DNA of 64,000 nt from Luteimonas granuli (GCF_007795095.1 NZ_CP042218.1:2087001-2151000); one strand, 5' to 3'; positions 8,681 through 20,619 are shown, counted from the first letter of the stretch. Notes: generated from the sequence alone by a model not told the origin. Numbers and translations: made by a program.

Positions 8681-9557
8681 GTCCGCGGGCGCGCGCACCT
8701 GGCTGCTGGCGGCGGTGGCGCTGTGGGCGCTGGCGACCTGGCTGCTCGGCCTTGCCGGCCTCGGCGGACGCATCGAGCGCCTGCCGCCGGATCCCGGGCT
8801 GGTACAGGACCTGCCCGCGATGGTGCAGCCCGGCGACGGGCGTCCGGGACCGCTGGCGCAGTACACCGAGTCCCGCGACCGGCCGCTGTTCGCGCCCGAC
8901 CGCAGGCCGCAATCCTTCGTCCTCGATCCGCAGGCGGAAGACGCCCCCGCAGGATTCGAGTACGTGCTCACGAGCGTGCTGATCAGCCCCGGGCTCGAGG
9001 TGGCGATCGTGCGACCCGCGCAGGGTGGAGAGCCCGTGCGCCTGAAGGTGGGCGAAGCCGCCGAGGGCGCTCCCGGCTGGCAGCTGGCGTCGGTGGAACC
9101 GCGCCGCGCGGTGTTCGAGGGCCCGGAGGGCCGGCGCGCGCTCGAGCTGCGCGTGTTCGACGGCGTCGGCGGCGAACCGCCGACCCCGATCTCCGTGGTG
9201 CCGCGTCCTTCGCAGCCGCAGTCGCCCGCGTCCACGCGGGCATCGACACAGGCGCCGACACCAGGATCCATGACACCGCCCACGTCCACGCCCACGCCGG
9301 TCACGGCTCCGCCCGGCAACGGCGCGCGGCGGCCGGCTGCCGAGCCGGTGCGTGGCGAGGGCGCCAACGGAGTGCCGGAGTCCCAGCCCACGCCCCAACC
9401 ACCCACGCCGGCGCCGCAGACGGGAGCACCCGTCGACGCCTCCGGCACCCCCAGCCCCGAGGCGCAGGTGGAAGCGATCCGCCGGCGCATCGAAGAGCGT
9501 CGCGCACGCATGCGCGAACAGGGCCGGCAGGGCCAGCCCCCGGGAGGATCGCCCTAG
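8670..9557 (+). CDS. gspN: type II secretion protein XpsN-like (GspC-role, HR domain)
   Basis: Bitopic protein, 295 residues: one membrane helix at about 10-30 (TWLLAAVALWALATWLLGL), a GspC-like homology region (RPLFAPDRRP to VRLKVGEAAEGAPGWQLASVEPRRAVFE, about 70-155), then a long Pro/Thr/Ser-rich low-complexity stretch and a charged C-terminal helix (RRRIEERRARMREQG). In Xanthomonas the XpsN protein bridges XpsL/M and the secretin and takes the role of GspC; no gspC exists in this operon. The Pro-rich part would span the periplasm or sit at the secretin. The stop at 9555-9557 is one base before the gspD ATG. Confidence 0.87.
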   Translation: MPVESAGARTWLLAAVALWALATWLLGLAGLGGRIERLPPDPGLVQDLPAMVQPGDGRPGPLAQYTESRDRPLFAPDRRPQSFVLDPQAEDAPAGFEYVLTSVLISPGLEVAIVRPAQGGEPVRLKVGEAAEGAPGWQLASVEPRRAVFEGPEGRRALELRVFDGVGGEPPTPISVVPRPSQPQSPASTRASTQAPTPGSMTPPTSTPTPVTAPPGNGARRPAAEPVRGEGANGVPESQPTPQPPTPAPQTGAPVDASGTPSPEAQVEAIRRRIEERRARMREQGRQGQPPGGSP

Positions 9558-9558
9558 A

Positions 9559-11763
9559 ATGAACACGATGCCCCTGTCGATCACATGCCGGCCGGCCATT
9601 GCCGCGCTCCTCGCCACCCTGCTGGCGGCCTGCGCCTCGGTGCCTGCGCCGGAGGTGCGCCGCGACGCGCGCCCCGCGGCCCCCGTGATGCAGGTCGGGG
9701 GCGTCCCGCGCGATGCCGCGGCCGACACGGTCGCCGTCGAGGCGCTTGCCGACGGCCCGCGCCCGCGCAAGCACCTCGGCGACGGCCGGGTGATCAACGA
9801 GTCGCTCGCGGCCGCGCCGCCGCGTGACCTCGGCGGCACCAGCGGCGAGGCCACCTTCAACTTCGAGGGCGAGTCGCTGCACGCCGTGGTCAAGGTGATC
9901 CTCGGCGACATGCTCGGCCAGAACTACGTGATCGCACCGGGCGTGCAGGGCACCGTCACCCTGGCCACGCCGAAGCCGGTCGGCGCGGCGCAGGCGCTCA
10001 GCCTGCTGGAGATGGTGCTTGGCTGGAACAACGCGCGCCTGGTCTACGCCGACGGCCGCTACAACATCGTGCCCGCCGAGGGGGCCGTGGCCAGCGGCGC
10101 GGTGCCGGCGCGCACCGGTCCGGCGGGCGGCGCGCGCGGCTTCGAGACCCGCGTGGTGCCGCTGAAGTACATCTCGGCGACGGAGATGGAGAAGGTGCTG
10201 CAGCCCTATGCGCGGCCCGAGGCCATCGTCGGCGTCGACGCCGGCCGCAACGTCATCACCGTCGCCGGCTCGCGCCGCGAGCTGGAGAACTACCTGCGCA
10301 CGATCGAGATCTTCGACGTCGACTGGCTCGCGGGCATGAGCGTGGGCGTGTTCCCGCTGGTCGCCGGGCGGGCGCCCGGCGTCGTTTCCGACCTCGAGAA
10401 GGTCTTCGGCGCGGAAAGCGGCTCGCCGGTCGCGGGCATGTTCCGCTTCATGCCGCTGGAGGGTGCGAACTCGGTGCTGGTGATCACGTCGCAGCCGGCC
10501 TACCTCGACCAGATCGAGCAGTGGATCGCGCGCATCGACGGCGCCGGCGGCGGTGTCCAGCTGTTCTCCTACGAACTCGACTACATCACGGCCAAGGATC
10601 TGGCCGAACGCCTGGCCGAGGTCTACGGCGGTCGCGGACGGGGCGGCAGCAACGCCGACAGCCGCCGCGGCGGCTCGCTGATGCCGGACCTGGAGCCCGT
10701 CCAGCTCAGCGACGGCGGCCTGGAGGGGCGCGGCAGCAGCGCGACCATCGGCGGCAGCCGCAGCGGCGGCCTGGGCGAGGGCGAACTGTCCCTGGAAGAG
10801 CGGGAGGGCGGCAACGCCGCGCTCTCGTTCGAAGTCGACGGCAGCGAGGTCGGCGTGTCCGCGGTGGACGAGACCAACACCCTGCTGGTCCGCTCCACCG
10901 GCCAGGCCTGGCGCTCGATCCGCGAGGTCATCGAGCGCCTGGACGTGATGCCGCTGCAGGTGCACATCGAGGCACAGGTGGTCGAGGTGACGCTCAGCGG
11001 CGAGCTCAGCTACGGCGTCAACTGGTTCTTCGAACGCGCGGTGACCGACGCCGGGCTGCCGAACGCGGTCGGCCGCACCACCTGGAGCGCGATCGCCGGC
11101 AACGTGACCGGCACCGACACAGGCGCCGGCCCCGCCGGACTGGCCTGGACCTTCCTCGGCCGCAACGCCGCCGCGATCATCAGCGCCCTCGACGAGGTCA
11201 GCGACGTGCAGATGCTGCAGACGCCGTCCATCCTGGTGCGCAACAACTACGAGGCCACGCTCAATGTCGGCAGCAGCATCCCGATCTCCTCGGTGACGGT
11301 CAATCCGGGGCTGGCGGGCGACACCGCCTACAGCCAGGTGCAGTACCTGGACACCGGCACCATCCTCAAGGTGCGGCCGCGGGTCACCCGCGACGGCACC
11401 GTGTTCCTGGACATCGTGCAGGAGGTGAGCTCGCCCACCGGCCAGCCGGACCGCAACGGCAACGTGCGCATCGACACCCGGCGCATGAAGACCAATGCCG
11501 TGGTGCAGAGCGGCGACACCGTGATGCTGGCCGGCCTGATCCAGGACTCCACCACCCGCGGCTCCACCGGATTCCCGGGCCTGAGCCGGATCCCGGTGCT
11601 GGGCGGCCTGTTCGGGCGCCAGGCGTCGAACACCACGCGCAGCGAAGTGATCGTGCTGCTCACGCCATCGCTGGTCCGTAACCACCAGGATGCGCGCGAC
11701 CTGACCGACGAGTACGGCCGGCGCTTCCGTGCGCTCGAACCGCTGCAGGGGGCGTCCCACTGA
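9559..11763 (+). CDS. gspD: type II secretion outer-membrane secretin GspD (XpsD)
   Basis: Outer-membrane channel, 734 residues. The ATG at 9559 gives a lipoprotein signal with lipobox LLAAC at about residues 18-22, so the N-terminus is predicted to be lipidated, as in XpsD. After a linker come N0 (ATFNFEGESLHAVVKVILGDMLGQNYV), the N1-N3 KH-like repeats, with a Gly/Ser-rich insertion in N3 (about 10630-10800), and the secretin domain ending VMLAGLIQDSTTRGSTGFPGLSRIPVLGGLFGR. Last gsp gene. Two glycosyltransferase-like genes follow 2 bases on and may be cotranscribed. Confidence 0.95.
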   Translation: MNTMPLSITCRPAIAALLATLLAACASVPAPEVRRDARPAAPVMQVGGVPRDAAADTVAVEALADGPRPRKHLGDGRVINESLAAAPPRDLGGTSGEATFNFEGESLHAVVKVILGDMLGQNYVIAPGVQGTVTLATPKPVGAAQALSLLEMVLGWNNARLVYADGRYNIVPAEGAVASGAVPARTGPAGGARGFETRVVPLKYISATEMEKVLQPYARPEAIVGVDAGRNVITVAGSRRELENYLRTIEIFDVDWLAGMSVGVFPLVAGRAPGVVSDLEKVFGAESGSPVAGMFRFMPLEGANSVLVITSQPAYLDQIEQWIARIDGAGGGVQLFSYELDYITAKDLAERLAEVYGGRGRGGSNADSRRGGSLMPDLEPVQLSDGGLEGRGSSATIGGSRSGGLGEGELSLEEREGGNAALSFEVDGSEVGVSAVDETNTLLVRSTGQAWRSIREVIERLDVMPLQVHIEAQVVEVTLSGELSYGVNWFFERAVTDAGLPNAVGRTTWSAIAGNVTGTDTGAGPAGLAWTFLGRNAAAIISALDEVSDVQMLQTPSILVRNNYEATLNVGSSIPISSVTVNPGLAGDTAYSQVQYLDTGTILKVRPRVTRDGTVFLDIVQEVSSPTGQPDRNGNVRIDTRRMKTNAVVQSGDTVMLAGLIQDSTTRGSTGFPGLSRIPVLGGLFGRQASNTTRSEVIVLLTPSLVRNHQDARDLTDEYGRRFRALEPLQGASH

Positions 11764-11765
11764 GC

Positions 11766-12629
11766 ATGGCGGACGCACAGGGCAGGGGGGTGCCCGGACT
11801 TCCAATCGTACTGCTCCCCGTGACGGTGGACGATGGCGCCCTCGACGCCTGCCTGGCCGCGCTCGATGCCGGCACGCCGGCGGGCACGCGGGTCTGGCTG
11901 GCCGACGACGCCCAGGCCGGGCCGCGTGCGATGGCGATCATCGAGCGCTGGCTCGACGGCACGCCGCTGTGCGCGGAGTACACGCGGCGGCAGCGCCGCC
12001 TGGGCGAGGTCGCCCATCTCGACGAGGCCCTGGCCGCCTGCGGTGACGCCGACGTGATCGTGCTCGCGCCCGACGCCGTCCCCGGGCCGGGCTGGGCCGG
12101 CCAGCTGGCCGCCTGCGCCGCGCGCGATCCGGCGATCGCCACCGCCACGTCCTGGAGCAACGCCGGCGAGACCGCGGCCTGGCCGCACTGCGGCGAGGTC
12201 GCGCCGGCCCCCGGAACCGCGGAACTCGCGCGCCTGGCGCGCGCCGCCGCCGACATGCCGCCTGCGCACCCGGAGCTTCCTGCGGCCGTCGACCATGCGG
12301 TGTTCATCCGCGGCCGTGCGCGCGCGAAGGCCGGCGGACTCGATGCCGCCAGCTACGCCTCCCGCTATGCCGCGCTGATCGACCTGTCGCTGCGCATGGC
12401 CGGCCTCGGCTGGCGCAACGCGCTGTGCGAGACCGCGTTCGTGGCCCGTGGCGGCGAGGGCGGCCCGGCCGAGGGCGACCTCGCCGCGCTCGCCGCGCGC
12501 TGGCCCGGCTGGCAGCCGCGGCTGGCGCGGTTCCTGATGGAGGATCCGGTGGCCGACCGCCGCCGGGAGCTGGCGCGCCGGCTGGACGGCCTGGAACCGC
12601 CGTCGCAGCACGAGCTGTTCGCGCAATGA
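11766..12629 (+). CDS. GT2-like glycosyltransferase family protein, divergent
   Basis: 287-residue protein of unknown specificity. It has the layout of a family 2 glycosyltransferase (PIVLLPVTVDDGALDACLAALDAG, then VWLADDAQ, then LDEALAACGDADVIVLAPDAVPGPGWAGQL), but the usual nucleotide-binding DxD is only weakly represented (ADADVIVLAPDA-like), and no clear catalytic ED/Q-x-x-R-W is seen. It could be inactive or a partner of the next protein, whose start it overlaps (ATGA at 12626). The link to the secretion operon is positional: it starts 2 bases after gspD. No membrane segment is visible. Function not assigned. Confidence 0.7.
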   Translation: MADAQGRGVPGLPIVLLPVTVDDGALDACLAALDAGTPAGTRVWLADDAQAGPRAMAIIERWLDGTPLCAEYTRRQRRLGEVAHLDEALAACGDADVIVLAPDAVPGPGWAGQLAACAARDPAIATATSWSNAGETAAWPHCGEVAPAPGTAELARLARAAADMPPAHPELPAAVDHAVFIRGRARAKAGGLDAASYASRYAALIDLSLRMAGLGWRNALCETAFVARGGEGGPAEGDLAALAARWPGWQPRLARFLMEDPVADRRRELARRLDGLEPPSQHELFAQ

Positions 12630-13522
12630 ACGCCGTGGATGCCGCACGCGCCCCGGGCGCCGACGCCATTGTCGCCGTGGTGGTCACCCACGAGAGCGGG
12701 TCGAGCATCGATGCCTGCCTGGCGCGTCTGCGCGCAGCCCCGGGCGTGGCCGGGATCCGCGTGGTCGACAACGGCTCCAGCGACGACACCCTGGCGGTGG
12801 TCCAGCGCCACGCCGTGGCCGACGCGCGGCTGCGCTTCATCGCCAATCCGGACAATCCCGGTTTCGCCACCGCCTGCAACCAGGGCGCGGCGGACAGCAG
12901 CGAGCCATGGCTGGCCTTCGTGAACCCCGACTGCCTGGTCGAGCGGGACACGTTCCAGAGCCTGCTTGCGCATTCCCGCGCGCTCGGCGGCGAGGCGCTG
13001 CTCGGCGCCGACCTGGTCGACCTGTCGGGCGTCCGCGACGGTGCCGCGCGCCGCAACGACCCCGACTTCGCGGCCATGCTGCGCGGGCCGCTGGACGCCG
13101 GCAGCGGCCGGCCGCTGGACGTGGCCGTGGACGAACGCCTGGCGCTGCAGCCGGTCGATGCGGTGTCGGGGGCGCTGATGCTGCTGCCGCGGACGCTGTT
13201 CACGCGCATCGGGGGTTTCGATGCCGGCTACCGCCTGCACGTCGAGGACCTCGACCTCTGCCGTCGCGCGCGCGAGGCCGGCGCCGTGGTGGCGGTGGCC
13301 AACGACGTCCGCGTGCTGCACCTGCGCGGGGTCTCCGCGCGCTCCCGCCCCGGCTTCGTCGAGTGGCACAAGCATCGCGGGCTGTGGCGCTACTTCCGGC
13401 GCTTCGAAGCGCCGGCGCGCGGGCCGATGGTCCGCGTCGGCGTCTGGCTCGCGGTCTGGCTGCACTGGCTTTCGCGCCAGCCGCGGATCCTGGCGGAGGC
13501 CCTGCGGACCGGCGGCCGATGA
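12626..13522 (+). CDS. family 2 glycosyltransferase (rhamnosyltransferase-like)
   Basis: 298 residues, GT-A fold. The N-terminus has the strand and loop VAVVVTHESGSSIDACLARL and VVDNGSSDDTL, then FIANPDNPGFATACNQGA and WLAFVNPDCLVE, where the NPD takes the DxD metal-nucleotide role. Downstream, VDAVSGALMLLPRTLFTRIGGFDAGYRLHVEDLDLCRRARE carries the ED motif of the catalytic region. This pattern is typical of WbbL/rhamnosyltransferase-like enzymes acting on cell-surface glycans, but donor and acceptor cannot be read from sequence. Overlaps the previous gene by 4 bases; faces the convergent pyrF. Confidence 0.85.
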   Translation: MNAVDAARAPGADAIVAVVVTHESGSSIDACLARLRAAPGVAGIRVVDNGSSDDTLAVVQRHAVADARLRFIANPDNPGFATACNQGAADSSEPWLAFVNPDCLVERDTFQSLLAHSRALGGEALLGADLVDLSGVRDGAARRNDPDFAAMLRGPLDAGSGRPLDVAVDERLALQPVDAVSGALMLLPRTLFTRIGGFDAGYRLHVEDLDLCRRAREAGAVVAVANDVRVLHLRGVSARSRPGFVEWHKHRGLWRYFRRFEAPARGPMVRVGVWLAVWLHWLSRQPRILAEALRTGGR

Positions 13523-13544
13523 CCGTTCCGCCGACCGACCCGGT

Positions 13545-14363
13545 TCAGTCCCTGGCGCGGCGCAGGAGGTCGCGGAGCTCGCGCGCCGCGCGCGCGGCGG
13601 CTTCGGCGTAGTCCTCGCCGGAGGAGGCGTAGAGGATTCCGCGGGAGGAATTCACCACCAGGCCGGTGCCGTCGGCGGTCGCCCCGTTGCGCACCACCGC
13701 CAGGGCGTCGCCGCCCTGCGCACCCACGCCGGGGATCAGCAGCGGCATGTCGCCGACGAGGCCGCGGATCACCTTCAGCTCCTCCGGGAAGGTCGCGCCG
13801 ACCACCAGGGCGCAGTTGCCTGCGGCGTTCCACTCGCCGGCGATGGTGCGGGCGATGCGCTGGTACAGCGGTTCGCCGCCGACGTCGAGCTCCTGGAAGT
13901 CGCGGGCCCCGGGGTTGGAGGTGTGGCACAGGAAGACGCAGCCGCGGTCGGCGCGGCGCAGGAAGGGCTCGGCCGAGTCCCGGCCCATGTACGGATTCAG
14001 CGTGACCGCGTCGGCTCCGAAGCGGTCGAAGGCCTCCACCGCATACTGCTCGGCGGTGCTGCCGATGTCGCCACGCTTGGCGTCCAGGATCACCGGCACG
14101 TCCGGATGCGCCGCCTTGAGGTGCGCGAGCAGCCGTTGCAGCGCCGACTCGCCGCCGTCGTGCGCGGCGAAGTAGGCGATCTGCGGCTTGAACGCGCAGG
14201 CGTACTCCGCCGTGGCGTCGGCGATGTCGCGGCAGAACGCGAACAGTGCCTCCCCGTCATCGCGGAACGCGGCGGGAAACCTGGCCGGGTCGGGATCGAG
14301 GCCGACACAGAGCAGGCTGTCGGCCGTCCGCCAGCGGGCGCGGAGCATGTCGATGAAGTTCAT
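13545..14363 (-). CDS. pyrF: orotidine 5'-phosphate decarboxylase
   Basis: Last step of UMP synthesis (OMP to UMP plus CO2), 272 residues. The catalytic Lys/Asp cluster is in ILDAKRGDIGSTAEQYA, and ALVVGATFPEEL and LLIPGVGAQGGD are phosphate-binding segments; this is the longer pyrF class of actinobacteria and Xanthomonadaceae. The start MNFIDMLRARW at 14363 is chosen over the longer upstream frame, which runs into an intergenic palindrome. Monocistronic, convergent with the glycosyltransferase gene. Confidence 0.93.
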   Translation of the reverse strand: MNFIDMLRARWRTADSLLCVGLDPDPARFPAAFRDDGEALFAFCRDIADATAEYACAFKPQIAYFAAHDGGESALQRLLAHLKAAHPDVPVILDAKRGDIGSTAEQYAVEAFDRFGADAVTLNPYMGRDSAEPFLRRADRGCVFLCHTSNPGARDFQELDVGGEPLYQRIARTIAGEWNAAGNCALVVGATFPEELKVIRGLVGDMPLLIPGVGAQGGDALAVVRNGATADGTGLVVNSSRGILYASSGEDYAEAAARAARELRDLLRRARD

Positions 14364-14444
14364 GGTGCGGATTTTCCCCCAACGGCCGCGGTCGTGTCGC
14401 GTGGCGTCATGGATCCAGGCGCCGCCTCCTTGTGGTCCGCGCCG

Positions 14445-14558
14445 CCCGTCCCACGCACAGGGGGTGTGCTCCCCCGGCAGTCTCCGCGTCCTGCTCCCAC
14501 TGCCGGCCGCCGGCCATCCATGGCCGGCTGTCCGCACACCCCCTGTGCGCGGGACGGG
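14445..14558. repeat. long interrupted inverted repeat between ettA and pyrF
   Basis: Two near-perfect 25-base arms (14445-14469 starting CCCGTCCCACGCACAGGGGG, and 14534-14558) flank 64 bases that contain a second perfect inverted pair GCCGGCCA/TGGCCGGC (14509-14528). It would form a cruciform-like hairpin after ettA. No other copy was noticed in the window, so it differs from repeat families A and B. It may terminate ettA transcription or be a small non-autonomous element. Confidence 0.75.
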
Positions 14559-14663
14559 CTCCATCGTTCTCCGGCTTCGGGGCGGAAGATCAAGAGCGGC
14601 GGGCGGCCAGGACTCGAACGGAGCGTCTCCTCCACCACAGCGCCTCTGGTCGGGAAAGGAACC

Positions 14664-16325
<1,662 letters not shown>

Positions 16326-16398
16326 GGGGGCTCCGGTGCAGCGTGGCCGCCGCCCTTGACCGGGTCAGGGGCGGAAACGGTGAGTGGGGATCGCTGCA

Positions 16399-16426
16399 AT
16401 TATAGGGCCTGAGGGCCCCGTCCCAA
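16399..16426 (-). promoter_or_regulatory. sigma70-type promoter of ettA
   Basis: On the minus strand a perfect -10 TATAAT (16399-16404) follows a -35-like TTGGGA (16421-16426) with a 16-base spacer. Transcription would start about 65 bases before the ettA ATG at 16325. The surrounding DNA is very GC-rich, so the AT-rich hexamer stands out. Confidence 0.6.
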
Positions 16427-16536
16427 GCCATTGCCGTGCCGCGGCATGAACGTGGCCGCCGCGAACGGCCCGGTACCGCATCCGTTCAGTCACGGCGCGT
16501 GATAGTCGTGTCACGACATTCGACCGGAGAGCCGCA

Positions 16537-17040
16537 ATGAAGCCCAGCAACCTTCTTGGACTCGCCACCCTCGCGCTCGCGCTGGGCCTGGCTTTTGCGA
16601 CCCCCGCCGAAGCCCGGGACAACGACCGCCGCGGCTACGACCGCGGCCATTCCGGCCAGGAGTGGCGCCGCGACCGCGACCGCCGCGACCATCGCCGCGA
16701 CGATCGTCATGACCGCCGCGCCGATTACCGTCATGACCGCCGGTACGACCGCGATCACCGCCATGACCGCAGGTACGACCGCCGTGACACCCGCGTGGTC
16801 TACGTCCCGCGCCCGGTCGTCGTCCATCACCCGAGCGCCTACCGCGGCCCGCCCCCGTGGGCGCGCGGCCGCCACTACGGCTATGCCGGCTACGCCCCGA
16901 CCTACGTCGTCAGCGATTACCGCTACTACGGGCTGCGCCATCCGCCGCGCGGCTATCACTGGCGCCGCAGCGATGCCGGCGACTTCCTGATGGTGGCCAT
17001 CGCCACCGGGATCATCGCCGACGTCATCCTCGGCCGGTAG
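16537..17040 (+). CDS. RcnB family periplasmic protein
   Basis: 167 residues. A signal peptide ([21 protein letters not shown], cleaved after about residue 26) is followed by a very polar stretch with repeated [13 protein letters not shown] units and many His, Asp and Arg (about 30-90), then Pro/Tyr-rich sequence and a C-terminal RcnB-type domain ([18 protein letters not shown], then a hydrophobic [14 protein letters not shown] tail). E. coli RcnB modulates Ni/Co export; the His/Asp repeat here could bind metal, which is inference. It has its own upstream region, divergent from ettA, and is convergent with the adaptor gene at 17077. Confidence 0.82.
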   Translation: MKPSNLLGLATLALALGLAFATPAEARDNDRRGYDRGHSGQEWRRDRDRRDHRRDDRHDRRADYRHDRRYDRDHRHDRRYDRRDTRVVYVPRPVVVHHPSAYRGPPPWARGRHYGYAGYAPTYVVSDYRYYGLRHPPRGYHWRRSDAGDFLMVAIATGIIADVILGR

Positions 17041-17076
17041 GTCTCGCCCGGGCCACGGCGCGCGAGGCGCCGTGGC

Positions 17077-18258
17077 TCAGCGCGCATCCACGCGGTCGCC
17101 GTCGGCCAGCGCGTTGTCGGGATGCACGACCACGCGCTCGCCGGGCGAAAGGCCCTCCAGCACCTCGACCCAGCCGCTCCCCGCCAGCCCCGTCCTCACG
17201 GGGCGCAGGCGCGACCGGCGTCCGTCGATGGCGAACACCGCGTGGCCCTCGCCGTGGCGGAAGATCGCGCCGCCCGGCACCCGCACGGTGTCGTCGTGGG
17301 CCTCCAGCACGAAGCGTGCGTTGATCCGATATGCATCGCCCAGCTGCCGGTGCTCCTCCGGCGCACCTGCCAGTTCCACGACCACCCAGACCCGCTGCTC
17401 CTCGACGCCCAGCGCCGAAACCTTGGTGAAGCCGCCCGGCTCGATGCGCCGGACGCGCCCGTGCAGCGGCGGTTCCCCGCCCCAGCGCAGCAGCTCCACC
17501 TCCATGCCTTCGCGCAGGCGCACGGCGTCGGCGGACAGCACGTCGACCTCGACCTCGAGCGCCGACGGGTCGCCGACCTCGAACAGCGGCTCGCCCGCCT
17601 GCACCGGCCGCGCGCTCTCGAAGTGCCGGCGCAGGAGCACGCCGTCCACGGGCGAGGCCAGCTCCAGCTCCATCGCGCCGCCGCCCAGGCCGCGGGCCAG
17701 CATCGCCTCGGCCGAGCGCAACTGGTATTCGGCGGTCGACTGCCGGTGGCGGGCGGCCTCGGCCTCGCGTGCGGCGCGCTGGCGCCCGGTACCCGCCTGT
17801 TCGGCGGTTTCCACGGCGACCAGGCGGTCGCGGACCAGGGTTTCGAGGCGGTCGGCCTCGGCGTCGGCCTGGCGCGCGGCGGCGGCCGCGGCGCCGGCCT
17901 CCTCGCGCGCGGCCGCCAGGGTCGAGCGTGCGCCCGCGACCCAGGCCTCCAGCGCCGCCCGCGTGCGGGCGTCCAGCGGCGCCGGCGCGGCTGCGTCCAG
18001 CACCGCGACCACCTCGCCCGCCGCGACCGTGTCGCCCGGTTCGAACCGGATCCTGCGCACGCTGGCCGACACCGGCGCGGCGATCACATAGCGATCGCGC
18101 AGGCGCGTGCGGCCCTCGGCCTCGAGCGTCGCGCGCACCGCTCCGCGGTCGACCGTGGCCGTGTCCACCTCGCGCGCGTCCGGCCACAGCGCCACCGCGA
18201 GCAGCACGAGCACGACTGCGGCGGCGACGGCGTAACGCAGGCGGCGTGGGAAGGTCAT
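17077..18258 (-). CDS. HlyD/RND-type periplasmic adaptor of an ABC exporter
   Basis: 393 residues, membrane-fusion protein. It has an N-terminal anchor (YAVAAAVVLVLLAVALW, about 9-25), a lipoyl half (VIAAPVSASVRRIRFEPGDTVAAGEVVAVLD), a long Ala/Glu/Arg-rich coiled coil (about 105-185), the second lipoyl half (ELASPVDGVLLRRHFESARPVQAGEPLFEVGD), then a beta-barrel and membrane-proximal domain ending DGDRVDAR. Third gene of the operon after the ATPase and permease, so likely the MacA-like arm of the same pump. Substrate unknown. Four bases separate it from the permease. Confidence 0.87.
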   Translation of the reverse strand: MTFPRRLRYAVAAAVVLVLLAVALWPDAREVDTATVDRGAVRATLEAEGRTRLRDRYVIAAPVSASVRRIRFEPGDTVAAGEVVAVLDAAAPAPLDARTRAALEAWVAGARSTLAAAREEAGAAAAAARQADAEADRLETLVRDRLVAVETAEQAGTGRQRAAREAEAARHRQSTAEYQLRSAEAMLARGLGGGAMELELASPVDGVLLRRHFESARPVQAGEPLFEVGDPSALEVEVDVLSADAVRLREGMEVELLRWGGEPPLHGRVRRIEPGGFTKVSALGVEEQRVWVVVELAGAPEEHRQLGDAYRINARFVLEAHDDTVRVPGGAIFRHGEGHAVFAIDGRRSRLRPVRTGLAGSGWVEVLEGLSPGERVVVHPDNALADGDRVDAR

Positions 18259-18262
18259 GGGG

Positions 18263-20619
18263 TTACTCCCTGGTCTTGAGCACGGCGACGAGGTCGAGGC
18301 GGTCCAGGCGGCGCACCACCAGCAGGCCGGCCAGCGCGGTGATGGCGAGCACGATCAGCCCGGCGATGGCGAAGCCCGAGGGTGCCAGCACCAGCGGGAT
18401 CCGGTAGAGGTCGGTGGCCAGACCGCCGACCAGCAGCGCCGACATCCCCCAGCCCAGGGCGAATCCCGGCAGCAGGGCGAGGAAGGCGAGGGCCAGCAGT
18501 TCGCCGAACAGCAGCCCGCGCACTTCGCCGCGGGTATATCCGAGCACGCGCAGGCTGGCGAGTTCGCGGCCGCGCTCGGCCAGGGTGATGCGGGCGCTGT
18601 TGTATACGACGCCGGCGGCGATGCTGGCGGCCATGGCGGTGATCGCGAAGACGAAGGTCAGCATTGTGCGGGCGATGGTGTCGCGGAAGCTGCGTATGGT
18701 GGCCCCGCGGTCGGCGACCGCGGCCACGCGGGGCCAATCGCGCAGCTCACGCACCACACCGGCGCGGGCTTCGGGCGCCTCCAACGCCAGCCACGCGCCC
18801 GACAGCGCTCCGCCTTCGCCGAGCAGGCGGTTCACCGTGTCCTGGTGGGCGTAGGCGCCCAGCCCCAGATACTCGCTGACCAGGCCGGCGACCGGCACCT
18901 GCAGCGTATGGCGGTGACCTTCCAGGAATTCCACCTCGACGCTGTCTCCCGGTCGCAGCGCCAGCAGCTCGCCCAGGTGATCCGTCAGCAGCAGGCCCTG
19001 GGCGGGTGGTGCCACCGGCCGCAGATCGCGGTCGAGCACCCGCCGGAGCGTCGCCCCGTCGGGCAGGCCCTGCAGCGCGGTGCGGTATTCGCGATGGCCG
19101 TTGCGGAGGCGCACCGCGGCGGTCCGGAACGGTTCCACCGCGCTCACGCCGGGCAGGGCGGCCAGTTCCTGCGCGGCGCGTGCCGAGACCGGGTCGGTGA
19201 AGGTGACCGTCAGGTCGTCGCGCTGGGCGATGCCGAACTGCACGTCGACGATGCGATCCATCGCGCCGCCCATGAACCCGGCCATCACCAGCACGCCAAT
19301 GCCCATGCCGATGCCGGCCACCGAGAGCACGGTGCGCAGCGGCCGCCGCTCCAGGTTCCGCAGGAGCATGCGCGCGGTCGGATCGAGCAGTCGGCCCAGG
19401 CCGAGGCGTTCGGCGAGCGTGGTGCGGAACGTCGAGGGCGCCTCCGGGCGCATGGCCTCGGCCGGCGGCAGCGCCCAGGCCCGGCGCAGCCCGTTGGAGG
19501 TGCCGATCGCCGCCGCCCCGGCCGCGAACGCGACCGCGGCCAGCACCAGCGAAGGCCGCAGCGACCACTGCAGGAAGGGAAAGCTGAAGTACTCCATGTA
19601 CAGGTCGGCGATCGCGCGCCCCGCCCATGCGCCCAGTGCCAGCCCGGGCAGTACGCCGACCGCGGCGAGCAGCAGCGCCAGCTGGCCGTAGTGCACCGCC
19701 ACCTGCCATCGCCCGTAGCCGAAGGCCTTGAGCAGGGCGATCTGCTCGCGCTCGGCGCCGATCAGCCGTCCCATCACCACGTTGAGCAGGAACGCGGCCA
19801 CGCCGAGGAAGATCACGGTGAACATGCGCGACATCGCGCCGAGCTGGGCCAGCTCCCCGTCCAGCAGCTGCCAGGACACATGGTCGCTGCGGCCGTATGC
19901 GCCGGTGCCGCCGTAGGGTGCGAGCAGGTCGTCGAGGGCATCGATCACGTCGTCCTCGCGGGCGCCGCGCTCCAGCACCAGGGCCAGGTCGTTGAAGGCG
20001 CCCTCGAGATCGAAGGCGCTCGCGAGCGCCTCGCGCTGCATCCACAGCACGCCGAAGCGCTTGAAGTCGGGGAAGATCTCGCCCGGCCGCACCGGATAGA
20101 TGAACTCCGGCGACAGCCCGATGCCGCTGATCGCCAGCGGTTGCCTGCGGCCGTTCAGGACCGCATCGAGAGTGTCCCCCGGACGCAGCCCGTGGGCGCG
20201 CGCGAAGGCCTCGCCGAGCACGACCTCGTGCTCGGCCACCGGCAGCGCGCCCTCGCGCAGGAAGACCCCGTTGAGTCCGGCGTCGCCCGGGCCGGGCAGG
20301 GACATGATCCGCCCCGACACGGCATCGTCGAAACCGGCCACTTCGAGGTTGGCGAAGCCGGTCACCCGCAGGTCGGCGCCGCGCACGCCGGGGAGTGCGC
20401 GCACCGCCTCGCCCAGGGACAGGGGCGCGCGCCGGGCGGAGGCGAACACCTCGGCGAAGCGGAATTCGGCGTAGTAGCGCGCGCGGGTTTCGGACAGCGC
20501 GCGGTGGTTGCCCTGGGCCATCACCATGGTGGCGATCCCTGCCACCATCACCGCCGCGATCGCCAGCGCCTGGCCGCGCAGCTGCCCGAGCTCCCGCCAC
20601 AGCTTGAGGTGCAGCGCCC

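Noticed and set aside
16600-16800. CRISPR-like or tandem repeat array in the RcnB-like gene
   Set aside because: The GACCGCC-type repetition encodes DRR/HDR amino-acid repeats without spacers, so it is coding low complexity.
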